Of a stretch of 64,000 bases of DNA, positions 46,363-54,643 are shown piece after piece. The notes beneath the pieces were generated by a model that was not told where the DNA came from, did no database searches, and saw only the letters and a list, made by a program, of their open reading frames with translations. Position 1 is the stretch's first letter. Each line of letters starts with the position of its first letter. The translations under genes and the position numbers were made by a program. This stretch comes from Amycolatopsis decaplanina DSM 44594 (GTDB lineage Bacteria > Actinomycetota > Actinomycetes > Mycobacteriales > Pseudonocardiaceae): contig NZ_AOHO01000074.1 of assembly GCF_000342005.1 (NCBI RefSeq), positions 310,001-374,000 of the forward strand, in the 5' to 3' direction.

Positions 46363-49300
46363 ATGCGGATCGGGATGCTGGGGCCCTTCGAGGTGCGTAC
46401 GGACGACGGCGGCCTCGTCGACGTGCCGGGCGCCCGGTTGCGCGGGCTGTTGATCGCCCTCGCGCTCGAACCGGGCCGCGTGGTCCCGAAGGCGACGCTC
46501 GTCGACTGGATCTGGGGCGAACAGCCGCCGGCCGACGCGACGAACGCCTTGCAGCGCCTGGTTTCCCGGCTGCGGAAAGTGCTGCCGGAAGGGGTCGTCG
46601 AGGGACAGACGGACGGCTACCGGCTGAAGGTGGACGCCGACGCCGTGGACACCGTGCGGTTCGAGCGGCTCATCGACCAGGCCCGCGGCGAGGAGGAGCC
46701 GAGGAAGCTGCGTGAGGCCCTCGCCCTGTGGCGCGGCGCGGCGCTGCAGGACGTCGGCCTGCAGGACAGCGGCGCGTTCGACGCGGCGGTCACCCGGCTC
46801 GAAGGGCTTCGCCTGACGGCGCTGGAGGACCGGTTCGACGCGGAACTCGACCTCGGCCACGGCGCGAAACTGGTCACCGAATTGACCGACCTGGTGGCCG
46901 CGCATCCGCTGCGCGAGCGGATCGTCGCCGCGCTGATGCGGGCCCTCGCGGCGACAGGCCGCGACACCGAAGCGCTGCTCGTGTACCAGCGCACCAGGGA
47001 AGCCCTGGCCGACGCGCTCGGTGTCGATCCGTCGCCGGAGCTGTCCGCGGTACACGTCGCGCTGCTGCGCGGTGAGCTGGGACGCCGCGAAGAGAACCGT
47101 AAGACCAACGTGCGCGCCGAGCTGACCAGCTTCGTCGGCAAGGACACCGACGTCGCCAAGGTCCGCGAACTCGTCGGCGAACACCGGCTCACCACCCTGA
47201 TCGGGCCTGGCGGTTCGGGAAAGACCAGGCTGGCCACGGAAACCGCGCGCACCGTGCTTCCAGACCTGCCGGACGGGGCGTGGCTGGTGGAACTCGCGGC
47301 CATCGGCCCGGACGGAGACAAGGGAGGCGGGCCCGAAGGGCAGGGGGGCGGGAACAACATCGCTCAAGCGGCGCTCGCCGCGCTCGGCCTGCGGGACGCA
47401 CTGCTCGGCGACTCACCGAACGCCGAACCCGCCGAGCGGGTCATCGCCGCGATCCGCGATCGGGAAGTCCTGCTGATCCTCGACAACTGCGAGCACGTGA
47501 TCGAGGCGGCCGCCGCCTTCGCCCATCGAGTGCTCGGGGAATGCCGTCGTCTCCGGATATTGGCGACGAGCCGGGAGCCGCTCGGCATCACCGGCGAGGC
47601 GTTGTGGCACGTCGTGCCGCTGGCCGTGCCGGACCGGAACGCCGGCCCCGGCGAGATCGAATCCTCCCCCGCCGTCCGGCTGCTGCGGGACCGGGCGAGC
47701 GCGGTGCGCAAGGATTTCGTGGCCGACGAGGCCACTTTGTCCACGATGGCGCGCGTGTGCCGGATCCTGGACGGGATGCCGCTGGCGATCGAACTGGCCG
47801 CGGCCAGGCTGCGGACCATGTCCATCGAGCAGCTCGCGAACCGGCTCGACGACCGGTTCCGCCTGCTCACCGGTGGCAGCCGGACCGCGCTGCCCCGGCA
47901 CCGGACGTTGCGCGCCATGGTCGACTGGAGCTGGGAGCTGCTGTCCGACGCCGAACGGACGGTCCTGTGCAGGCTCTCGGTGTTCTCGGGCGGGGCGAGC
48001 CTGGACGCGGCCGAGCGGGTCTGCGCCGACGAGGCCGTCGAACAGTACGAAGTCCTCGAATTGCTCACCGCGCTGACCGAGAAGTCGCTGCTGGTCGCCG
48101 CGGGCGACGAAGCGCCGCGCTACCGGATGCTCGGCACGATCAGGGAGTACGCCGCGCAACGGCTCGACGAGGCGGACGGAACGGTGTTGGCGCGCCACGC
48201 GCACCTCACGTACTTCACCGAACTCGCCGAGGCCGCGGAGCCGATGCTCCGCCGTGCCGAGCAGCTGGATTGGCTCGCCACACTGAATTCCGAGCACGAC
48301 AACATCACTTCCGCGATGCGCGGCGCCCTCACGGCGGGCGAAGCACCGGAGGCGATGCGGCTCGCGGCGGCCTGTGGCTGGTACTGGTGGCTCAGCGGGC
48401 ACCGCGCGGAAGGCATGGAGCTGGTCAGTGCGGCCGTCAAGACGCCGGGCGAGGTGCCGGAAGAGGTCGCGGCCGTGGTGTACGGGCTTGTCTCGCTGTT
48501 CGTGAGTTCCGGTTTCGCCGACGAACACACCGCGGCGAAGTGGATCCACGAGTCGTACCGGCTGGGCACGCGCACCGAAAAGAGGCACCCGCTGCTGGGG
48601 CTCGTCGCCGCGCTGGAGCGCATGCTCACCGGATCGGACGCGCTGTCCGCGTGGGAACCGGTGCTGGCGGACGAGGACGCCTGGGTCCGTGCGCTGGCCA
48701 GGCTGCACCTGGGCAAGATGCGGGTCACGCTCGGCCATCCCGGCCGGGACGCCGACCGCTACCTCGAACAGGCGCTCAGCGAGTTCCAGACGATCGGCGA
48801 GCGATTCGGGATCTCGTTCGCCCTGACCGAACTGGCGGACCGGATCGCCACCCGCGGCGAGTTCGCCACCGCGTGCGAGTACTACGAGCAGGCGATCACG
48901 GTGGTGACCGAGGTCGGTTCGATGGAGGACCTGATCCGGCTGCGGTCCCGGCAGGCGCAGCTGTTCTGGTTGATGGGCGACGAGGAGGCCAGCGCGGCCG
49001 CCGCGGCCGATGCGGAGCGGCGCGCCGAGCAGGTCACGTGGCCGGGCGCGCTGGGCATGTTCGCCCTCTCGCAGGCGGAACTCGCCCACTGGCGTGGCGA
49101 AACCGAGGAAGCGGCGAAGCAACTCGCCTTCGCGACGACCGTGATGGGCGACGAAGCGGGCCTGGGACACGTCCGCGCCATCAGCCACGACCTGCTGGGC
49201 TACTTCGCGGACGATCTCGGCAAGTCCCGTGAACACCGGGAAGCGGCCTGGCAGGCGGCCGCCGAGGTGCGGCACGTGCCCCTGATCGCCCACATGCTCG

Positions 49301-49527
49301 TCGGGGTCGCGGATCTGGCCCTGCGCCGGGACGATCCCGAACAGGCCGCACGGTTGCTCGGGGCGGCCGACGAACTGCGCGGGCTGCCGGACCGGTCACG
49401 TCCGGACGTGACCCGGATCGAACGGACAGTGCTGCGCCGCCTCGGCGAAGCGAAGTTCGCGGAGGCGGCGCGAGAAGGCACCGTGGCGGACTGGAAACAG
49501 CTGGCCGAGGTCACGCTCGCTTCTTGA
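46363..49527 (+). CDS. Large SARP/AfsR-type regulator (HTH-BTAD-NB-ARC-TPR)
   Basis: A 1054-aa transcriptional activator. Residues about 1-90 form the OmpR-like winged helix (MRIGMLGPFEVRTDDG; WGEQPPADATNALQRLVSRL). Residues about 95-240 form the BTAD domain (AHPLRERIVAALMRALAATG; VYQRTREALADALGVDPSPE). The NB-ARC ATPase follows, with a P-loop GPGGSGKT near residue 282 and LLILDNCEHV, and then TPR-like helices to the end. ATG 46363 has no ribosome-binding site but lies 7 nt after CAAAAT, so it may be leaderless. The 3' end overlaps the convergent exporter gene by 17 bp. Heptamer repeats of SARP type lie in the neighbouring 51207-51269 promoter region, its likely target. Confidence 0.9.
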   Translation: MRIGMLGPFEVRTDDGGLVDVPGARLRGLLIALALEPGRVVPKATLVDWIWGEQPPADATNALQRLVSRLRKVLPEGVVEGQTDGYRLKVDADAVDTVRFERLIDQARGEEEPRKLREALALWRGAALQDVGLQDSGAFDAAVTRLEGLRLTALEDRFDAELDLGHGAKLVTELTDLVAAHPLRERIVAALMRALAATGRDTEALLVYQRTREALADALGVDPSPELSAVHVALLRGELGRREENRKTNVRAELTSFVGKDTDVAKVRELVGEHRLTTLIGPGGSGKTRLATETARTVLPDLPDGAWLVELAAIGPDGDKGGGPEGQGGGNNIAQAALAALGLRDALLGDSPNAEPAERVIAAIRDREVLLILDNCEHVIEAAAAFAHRVLGECRRLRILATSREPLGITGEALWHVVPLAVPDRNAGPGEIESSPAVRLLRDRASAVRKDFVADEATLSTMARVCRILDGMPLAIELAAARLRTMSIEQLANRLDDRFRLLTGGSRTALPRHRTLRAMVDWSWELLSDAERTVLCRLSVFSGGASLDAAERVCADEAVEQYEVLELLTALTEKSLLVAAGDEAPRYRMLGTIREYAAQRLDEADGTVLARHAHLTYFTELAEAAEPMLRRAEQLDWLATLNSEHDNITSAMRGALTAGEAPEAMRLAAACGWYWWLSGHRAEGMELVSAAVKTPGEVPEEVAAVVYGLVSLFVSSGFADEHTAAKWIHESYRLGTRTEKRHPLLGLVAALERMLTGSDALSAWEPVLADEDAWVRALARLHLGKMRVTLGHPGRDADRYLEQALSEFQTIGERFGISFALTELADRIATRGEFATACEYYEQAITVVTEVGSMEDLIRLRSRQAQLFWLMGDEEASAAAAADAERRAEQVTWPGALGMFALSQAELAHWRGETEEAAKQLAFATTVMGDEAGLGHVRAISHDLLGYFADDLGKSREHREAAWQAAAEVRHVPLIAHMLVGVADLALRRDDPEQAARLLGAADELRGLPDRSRPDVTRIERTVLRRLGEAKFAEAAREGTVADWKQLAEVTLAS

Positions 49528-50254
49528 ACGTCGAGGACGCCCACAGGTACCCGGCGAGCGCGATCCCGGCGCACCACCCGAGGGCGGGGAACACGTCGCC
49601 CGCGGCCGGTGCACCGTCGAGAAGCCCGCGCAGGGTCTCGATGATCGGCGTGAAGGGCTGGTACTCCGCGAACTCCCGGAGCCCGGGTCCCATCTTCTCC
49701 GCGGGCACGATCGCGCTGCTGAAGAACGGCAGCATGACCAGCGGAACCGAAGCCATGCCCGCGGTTTCCGGGGATTTCGCCGCCAAACCCAGCGCGACCG
49801 TGAGCCAGGCAGCCGCGAAACCGAGCAGTACGACGATCCCGGCCACGCCGAGCCAGTCGAGGAAACCGGCCGCCGGGGAGAACCCGAGCAGGAAGGCCAC
49901 CCCGGTGAGCGCCGCGATGGCGACCAGGTTGGTCAGCACGCTGGCGATGACGTGCCCGGTCAAGACCGCGCCGCGGGAGACGTCCATGACCTTGAACCGG
50001 TTGATGATGCCCTTGGTCATGTCGGAGTTCACCGCCGTCGCGGTGGCCCCGAGCCCGTAACAAACGGCCAGCAGCATCAATCCCGGCGTGGCGTAGTCGA
50101 TGTAGTCGACACCGACGCTGAACGCGTCTCCGAAGACGTACACGAACATCAGCATCATCAGGACCGGCATCAGGATCGCGTTGAACACCGAGGTCGGGTT
50201 GCGGACGAGGTGCTTGAAGTTGCGGCGCAACATCACCGTCGAGGGGGATTTCAC
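49511..50254 (-). CDS. ABC-2 type transporter permease (DrrB-like)
   Basis: A 247-aa membrane protein with six hydrophobic segments and the ABC-2 features NFKHLVRNPTSVFNAILMPV at the N-terminus and MLPFFSSAIVPAEKM near 185. Together with the overlapping ATPase gene it forms a two-component exporter of the daunorubicin-resistance type. GTG start overlaps the ATPase stop (GTGA), so the pair is coupled. It converges on and overlaps the BTAD regulator gene. Confidence 0.9.
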   Translation of the reverse strand: MKSPSTVMLRRNFKHLVRNPTSVFNAILMPVLMMLMFVYVFGDAFSVGVDYIDYATPGLMLLAVCYGLGATATAVNSDMTKGIINRFKVMDVSRGAVLTGHVIASVLTNLVAIAALTGVAFLLGFSPAAGFLDWLGVAGIVVLLGFAAAWLTVALGLAAKSPETAGMASVPLVMLPFFSSAIVPAEKMGPGLREFAEYQPFTPIIETLRGLLDGAPAAGDVFPALGWCAGIALAGYLWASSTFKKRA

Positions 50255-51183
50255 TTCACTGCCTCCGTGTCGTGGCCGGTCAGGGCGAGAAAAACGTCAT
50301 CGAGATCAGGGGTGTGGACGGAGAACTCTTCGGCGCCGATCGAGTACTCGTCGAGCCGGTCCAGCAGCGAGCGCAGGGATTTCGTCCCGGCGTCGCTGGG
50401 GACCCGCAGGGCGAGCGCCTCGTCGTCCCGGGTGGCCCCGGGGAAGATCCGCGCCGCCGCGTCGAGTTCGGCGGCGGTGGTGAACCGGAGCCGGACGTGC
50501 GTGCCGGGCATCCGGCGTTTGAGTTCGCCGGGAGTGCCCTGGGCGACCAGGCGGCCCTGGTCGAGGACCGCGATCCGGTCGGCGAGCTGGTCGGCTTCTT
50601 CGAGGTACTGGGTGGTGAGGAAGACGGTCACGCCGCCCGCAACCAGCTCGCGGATGATCGACCACATCGTGCGACGGCTGCGCGGGTCCAGTCCCGTGGT
50701 GGGCTCGTCGAGGAAGATGATCCGCGGATCGCCGACGAGCGTCATCGCCAGATCCAGTTTCCGGCGCATGCCCCCGGAGTAGGTCGACACCGGCTTGCGC
50801 GCCGATTCCACCAGGTCGAAGCGTTCCAGCAGCTCGGGCACGACCCGTTTGCCCGCGGGGCCGCGGCTCAGGTCCACCATCAGCCGCAGGTTCTCCTGGC
50901 CGGTCAGCAGTTCGTCCACCGCCGCGAACTGGCCGGTGACCCCGATCGCCGCGCGCACCGCCTTGGCCTCGGTCACGATGTCGTGGCCGTCGACCTTGGC
51001 CGTCCCGCCGTCGGCCTTCATCAGGGTGGTCAGCAGGTTCACCGTCGTGGTCTTCCCGGCCCCGTTCGGGCCCAGAAGGGAGAAGATGGTGCCCGACTGG
51101 ACTTCGAGGTCGATACCGTCGAGCACGACCTTGTCGCCGAAGGTCTTTCGCAGTCCGGAGACCGCGATCGCTGTGTCGTTCAT
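50251..51183 (-). CDS. ABC transporter ATPase (DrrA-like)
   Basis: A 310-aa ATPase with Walker A LLGPNGAGKTTTVNLL, the signature YSGGMRRKLDLAM, Walker B IIFLDEPTTGLD and a DrrA-type C-terminal extension ending in the HTPDLDDVFLALTG motif. It partners the permease gene; the cargo may be an unknown metabolite linked to the adjacent P450. Start: ATG at 51183 (MNDTAIAV) with no ribosome-binding site, 7 nt after CAGTGT, a candidate -10 of a leaderless transcript. A longer frame to 51213 would cross that promoter. Confidence 0.93.
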   Translation of the reverse strand: MNDTAIAVSGLRKTFGDKVVLDGIDLEVQSGTIFSLLGPNGAGKTTTVNLLTTLMKADGGTAKVDGHDIVTEAKAVRAAIGVTGQFAAVDELLTGQENLRLMVDLSRGPAGKRVVPELLERFDLVESARKPVSTYSGGMRRKLDLAMTLVGDPRIIFLDEPTTGLDPRSRRTMWSIIRELVAGGVTVFLTTQYLEEADQLADRIAVLDQGRLVAQGTPGELKRRMPGTHVRLRFTTAAELDAAARIFPGATRDDEALALRVPSDAGTKSLRSLLDRLDEYSIGAEEFSVHTPDLDDVFLALTGHDTEAVK

Positions 51184-51206
51184 GGGGACCACACTGGGCG
51201 GCCGTG

Positions 51207-51269
51207 CTGACACGCCCCCGCCACGCCGCTGACACGGGTGGTGTCAGCGGCGTGTCAGCCGGATGTCAG
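51207..51269. promoter_or_regulatory. Bidirectional SARP-type heptamer array
   Basis: Plus strand: GTGTCAG at 51241, GTGTCAG at 51252, ATGTCAG at 51263, exactly 11 bp apart. Minus strand: GTGTCAG at 51235-51229, GTGGCGG at 51224-51218 (5 of 7), GTGTCAG at 51213-51207, again 11 bp apart. The two sets face away from each other toward the P450 and the ABC ATPase genes. Each last heptamer lies about 8-9 bp before a -10-like box. Heptamers with 4-bp spacers are the known binding pattern of SARP activators, and a BTAD regulator is encoded nearby. Confidence 0.78.
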
Positions 51270-51316
51270 GCCCGCCGGTGAGAGTGGTCGTCACAACCAC
51301 CACGAAAGGCGAAGCG

Positions 51317-52528
51317 ATGACTCAGACGGTTCCCGTCCCGCAGGGCCTCCCGATGGAGCGCGACGCGGGTCCCTTCGACCCGCCCCGCGAGATCACCCGG
51401 CTGCGCGAGGCCCGCCCCGTGAGTCCCATGGTCTTCCCCGACGGTCACGAGGGCTGGCTGGTCACCGGTTACGACGAGGTCCGGCAGCTGATGGCCGACA
51501 CCCGGTTCAGCTCGCGCCAGGACATCGGCATCCTCCACGTGCCGTACGAGACGCCGGGGATGCCCGTCCAGACCGAACCTTCCCCGCCGATGCCGGGCAT
51601 GTTCGTCGCCATGGACCCGCCGGATCACGGCCGGTTGCGGAAGCGGCTCACCGGCGCTTTCACCGTCAAACGGATGAAGCAGCTCGAAGATCACATCATC
51701 GAGATCACCGAACGGCAGCTGGACGCGATGGCCGATCTGGTCCCGCCGATCGACCTGGTCAAGGAGTTCGCACTGCCGGTGCCGTCGCTGGTGATCTGCG
51801 AACTGCTCGGCGTCCCGTACGAGGATCGGGAGAACTTCCAGGCGAACTCCGCTCAGCTCATGGTCAGGGACCAGACGCTGGAGGAGAAGATGGCCGCGTT
51901 CATCGGGATGAACACGTTCCTCACCGAACTGGTCACGCGCAAACGCGAGACGCCCGGCGACGACATCCTGTCCGACCTCGGCCGCCACGACGACCTCACC
52001 ATCGAGGAGCTGGCGGGCGCCGCCTTCCTGCTGCTGCTCGCCGGTCACGAGACCACGGCGAACATGCTGTCGTTGGGCACCTTCGCGCTTCTCGAGCACC
52101 CCGAGCAGCTGGCCGAACTGCGTGCCGACGCGGAACTTCTCCCTGGCGCCGTCGAGGAACTGCTTCGCTACCTGTCCGTCGCCGACATCTTCTTCCGCTA
52201 CGCCACGGAAGACCTGGAGCTCGGCGGCGAAACGATCCGCGCGGGGTCGACCGTCGTCATCTCGCTGCTGGCCGCGAACCGCGATCCGCGGCGTTTCGAG
52301 AACCCCGGCACCTTGGACCTCCACCGCAATGCCCGCGGCCTGCTGTCCTTCGGGCACGGAATCCACCAATGCCTCGGCCAGCAGCTGGCGCGGATCGAGA
52401 TGCGTGCGGGTTTCGAGGGATTGCTGCGCCGCTTCCCGACGCTCGCGCTCGCCGTTCCCGCCGACGAGGTCAAACTCAAGACCGACATGAACATCTACGG
52501 CGTCCACGAACTTCCGGTCACCTGGTGA
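51317..52528 (+). CDS. Cytochrome P450 (CYP105-like)
   Basis: A 403-aa soluble bacterial P450. I-helix oxygen-activation motif AGHETT at residues 242-247, ExxR as ELLR followed by FFRYATEDLELGG, and the heme loop FGHGIHQCLG with Cys352. Such enzymes hydroxylate secondary metabolites or xenobiotics; electrons would come from a ferredoxin not seen here. ATG 51317 is preceded by GGCGAAG. It is divergent from the DrrAB-like exporter across the heptamer array, so the two units are probably coregulated. It is remote from the glycopeptide cluster and does not look like an Oxy cross-linking enzyme. Confidence 0.92.
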   Translation: MTQTVPVPQGLPMERDAGPFDPPREITRLREARPVSPMVFPDGHEGWLVTGYDEVRQLMADTRFSSRQDIGILHVPYETPGMPVQTEPSPPMPGMFVAMDPPDHGRLRKRLTGAFTVKRMKQLEDHIIEITERQLDAMADLVPPIDLVKEFALPVPSLVICELLGVPYEDRENFQANSAQLMVRDQTLEEKMAAFIGMNTFLTELVTRKRETPGDDILSDLGRHDDLTIEELAGAAFLLLLAGHETTANMLSLGTFALLEHPEQLAELRADAELLPGAVEELLRYLSVADIFFRYATEDLELGGETIRAGSTVVISLLAANRDPRRFENPGTLDLHRNARGLLSFGHGIHQCLGQQLARIEMRAGFEGLLRRFPTLALAVPADEVKLKTDMNIYGVHELPVTW

Positions 52529-52531
52529 GCG

Positions 52532-52577
52532 CTCGTGAGTGGTAAGGACGGTTAGAACCGTCCTTACCACTCACGAG
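52532..52577. repeat. Repeat family A hairpin (22-bp perfect stem)
   Basis: Arms 52532-52553 and 52556-52577 pair perfectly. The arm begins CTCGTGAGTGGTAAGGACGG. It starts 3 nt after the P450 stop and 2 nt before the end of the convergent glycine-rich gene, serving both as terminator. Confidence 0.9.
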
Positions 52578-52579
52578 TT

Positions 52580-53332
52580 TTAATCCTTGAGCCACTCCAG
52601 CAATTCCACCTTTCCGTTACCCTTCGCGCCGGTCTTGTGAATCGACGGATTGACGGAACCCTCGACGTAGTAGGACGCGCCGGCTCCCCCGCCGCCTCCC
52701 GCCGAGTCGTTGGTGCCCGACTTGCCGCCCCCGCCTCCGCCTCCGCCCTTCAGCGCGTACCCCGCGCCGCCGCCACCGCCGCCACCGGCTGTCGACGCTC
52801 CGGGCGCCCCTTGGCCGTTGTCGCCCTTGGACGTCTTCGCGGTACCACCGCCTCCGCCGTCGCCGCCCACACCGAGCGTCCCGCGTTCGCCCTTGTCGCC
52901 GTTGTGCGGCTTCTCGTCACCCGCACCGCCGTCGCCACCGCGGGCCACCAGCGATCCGCCGCCGGCACCGCCTCCGCCGCCCGCCACGATCAGGGGCACG
53001 TCACCGCGGCAAACCGCGCTCGATCCGCCTCCGCCACCGCCGTTGCGGCCGGACACGGTTTCCCCGGAGCCGCCTCTCCCGCCGGTGGTGAATCCGGAAC
53101 CGCCGGATCTCCCCGCCTGTTCGCCGACATGGATCGTCAGTGTCTCGCCGCCTTTGACCGGCACCGTCGCCTCGACCTCGGCACCGTGGCCGGGACCGCC
53201 GGAATCCGCGTTGCCGTGCCCTCCCTGCCCTCCTCGCAGCTTGAAACGGGCCCGCTTAGCGTCCGCCGGGACGTGGATTTTCTGTTCGCCTTCAACGGCT
53301 TCGAAGATGTGCGTGGTCACGGTCTCCGTCAT
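52580..53332 (-). CDS. Glycine-rich repeat protein
   Basis: A 250-aa protein. The first 75 residues are beta-rich (THIFEAVEGEQKIHVP; VKGGETLTIHVGEQAG) and resemble the front of bacterial glycine-rich-domain proteins. The next 150 residues are dominated by Gly runs (up to eight in a row) broken by GGDGG- and GDKG-type units. It ends GNGKVELLEWLKD, closing the beta-helix-like fold. No signal peptide is visible. ATG 53332 has GGAGG upstream, and the extension to 53746 is rejected. The function is unknown; a structural or surface role is only a guess. Confidence 0.8.
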   Translation of the reverse strand: MTETVTTHIFEAVEGEQKIHVPADAKRARFKLRGGQGGHGNADSGGPGHGAEVEATVPVKGGETLTIHVGEQAGRSGGSGFTTGGRGGSGETVSGRNGGGGGGSSAVCRGDVPLIVAGGGGGAGGGSLVARGGDGGAGDEKPHNGDKGERGTLGVGGDGGGGGTAKTSKGDNGQGAPGASTAGGGGGGGAGYALKGGGGGGGGKSGTNDSAGGGGGAGASYYVEGSVNPSIHKTGAKGNGKVELLEWLKD

Positions 53333-53639
53333 GATTCCTCCTGGATTTCCGCCGGACACCCAGTCTGGAATGCGCGATTCGTCGGCCGATAGTGCACGAT
53401 CGGGCACGAAAAGACTTCGCTGCGTTCGCGACCGCCTCCGTTTGTACCAGCGTGGAGCAGCACCGCTATACCTTCGTGTAATGACCGAGATTCGCGGCGG
53501 GCTTCCGCGCCCGTTGTGACCTCGTCCCGCGAACCGCCGGACGATCGGCCGGCGTTCACCGACGAGCATCGGACCCCGACTTCCGGGGGTAGCTGGACTC
53601 GCGCGGCCGGTTGGCCGCGGGGCTCGGCGCCGGAAGCAC

Positions 53640-53692
53640 GTCGCGAAAGCCACTTTCAGGACACAGGACGTCGCGAACGTGGCTTTCGCGAC
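53640..53692. repeat. Repeat family B hairpin, diverged copy
   Basis: GTCGCGAAAGCCAC (53640-53653) pairs perfectly with GTGGCTTTCGCGAC (53679-53692). The interior has lost perfect pairing. The outer arm is identical to the element between NRPS A and B. The surrounding gap 53333-53781 also holds two degenerate half-copies of family A (53746-53760 and 53767-53781) and no gene I can support. Confidence 0.8.
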
Positions 53693-53781
53693 ATGGCCGC
53701 GGGGAGGCCGGGCACGCGGTGAGACGTCGGTCCGTTCGAACGCCACTTACCACTCATGACCCGCGCGACCACTCACGAGCC

Positions 53782-54483
53782 TCAGGCGGGATCGGACAGG
53801 ATCCCGTTCACGTAGGTCCCCGGGTGCGTGGCGGCGTCCTGCCGCAGCACGGGAAGATCCGACGGCCAGTTCACGGTGAGCGGCTGGGTCTGCCCCGGCG
53901 GGATGGTCGTCACCCGCGTCGGCGTCCACGTGGCCGAACCCTCGGCGGGCTTCAGGATCGTGATGGTCGCGGTCGCGGTGGACCCCGCGGGAACGTCGTT
54001 GTACTTCACGCCGTTGTCGACCCGGGGCAGGTGGTAGACCGGACCGTTCGGGTCTCCGGGACCGTTCAGGTCGACACCGGGCACGCCGTACAACGCGCAC
54101 GTCCGGGACGAAGTGTTCTTGTAGGTCAACGGCACGTCGACCTGACCCGGCGAGTTCGGGCTCGGCTTGGGTGCGCCGAGCGCGAGCGAAAGATCCGTTG
54201 TGGCACAACGGGGAGTACTACCCGATCCCACCTGCTTCCCCGTGGTGGCCGTCGGCTTCGACGCTCCCGTTCCCCCGTTCGGCGCCGCCGTGGTGGCGGT
54301 GGGCGCGGAAGTGGCGGTCGGCGCGACGGACGTTTCGACACCGCCGCCGGCAGGTGCGAAGGCTTGCGGGGCGGCGGTGGGGGTTCCGGGGTTGCTGCAG
54401 GCGACGACGGCGAGTACACCGGCACAGGCCGCGATTCCCTTGGCGACCCGTGCGATGTTCGGTCGAATCTTGCGGTGGCTCAT
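53782..54483 (-). CDS. DUF4232 lipoprotein
   Basis: A 233-aa exported lipoprotein. Signal peptide with lipobox VVAC (Cys about residue 29), then a Thr/Ala/Pro-rich linker (about 30-80) and a DUF4232 domain: CATTDLSLALG, VPLTYKNTSSRTCALYGVPGVDL and PPGQTQPLTVNW. Two cysteines in the domain may form a disulfide. Common in actinomycetes, role unknown. ATG 54483 has GGGAGAAG upstream; the stop lies next to half-copies of repeat family A. Confidence 0.88.
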   Translation of the reverse strand: MSHRKIRPNIARVAKGIAACAGVLAVVACSNPGTPTAAPQAFAPAGGGVETSVAPTATSAPTATTAAPNGGTGASKPTATTGKQVGSGSTPRCATTDLSLALGAPKPSPNSPGQVDVPLTYKNTSSRTCALYGVPGVDLNGPGDPNGPVYHLPRVDNGVKYNDVPAGSTATATITILKPAEGSATWTPTRVTTIPPGQTQPLTVNWPSDLPVLRQDAATHPGTYVNGILSDPA

Positions 54484-54643
54484 CGTCTTCTCCCCGTCGG
54501 TCCCTGCTCGCTGTGGATCATTCACCAAGCAAGATGCCCGACGGGGACGGAAAGATGCGTCACGATGACGCTGCTCTCACCAAAGCAACCTCAGCGGTCG
54601 TCACACATCTTTCCCTTCAGGGCAAGGAATTCTGCCCGTCCGG

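Noticed and set aside
51317-52528. P450 as a glycopeptide cross-linking Oxy enzyme
   Set aside because: It is about 18 kb beyond the resistance end of the cluster, pairs with a DrrAB-like exporter, and its sequence looks like a general CYP105-type hydroxylase.
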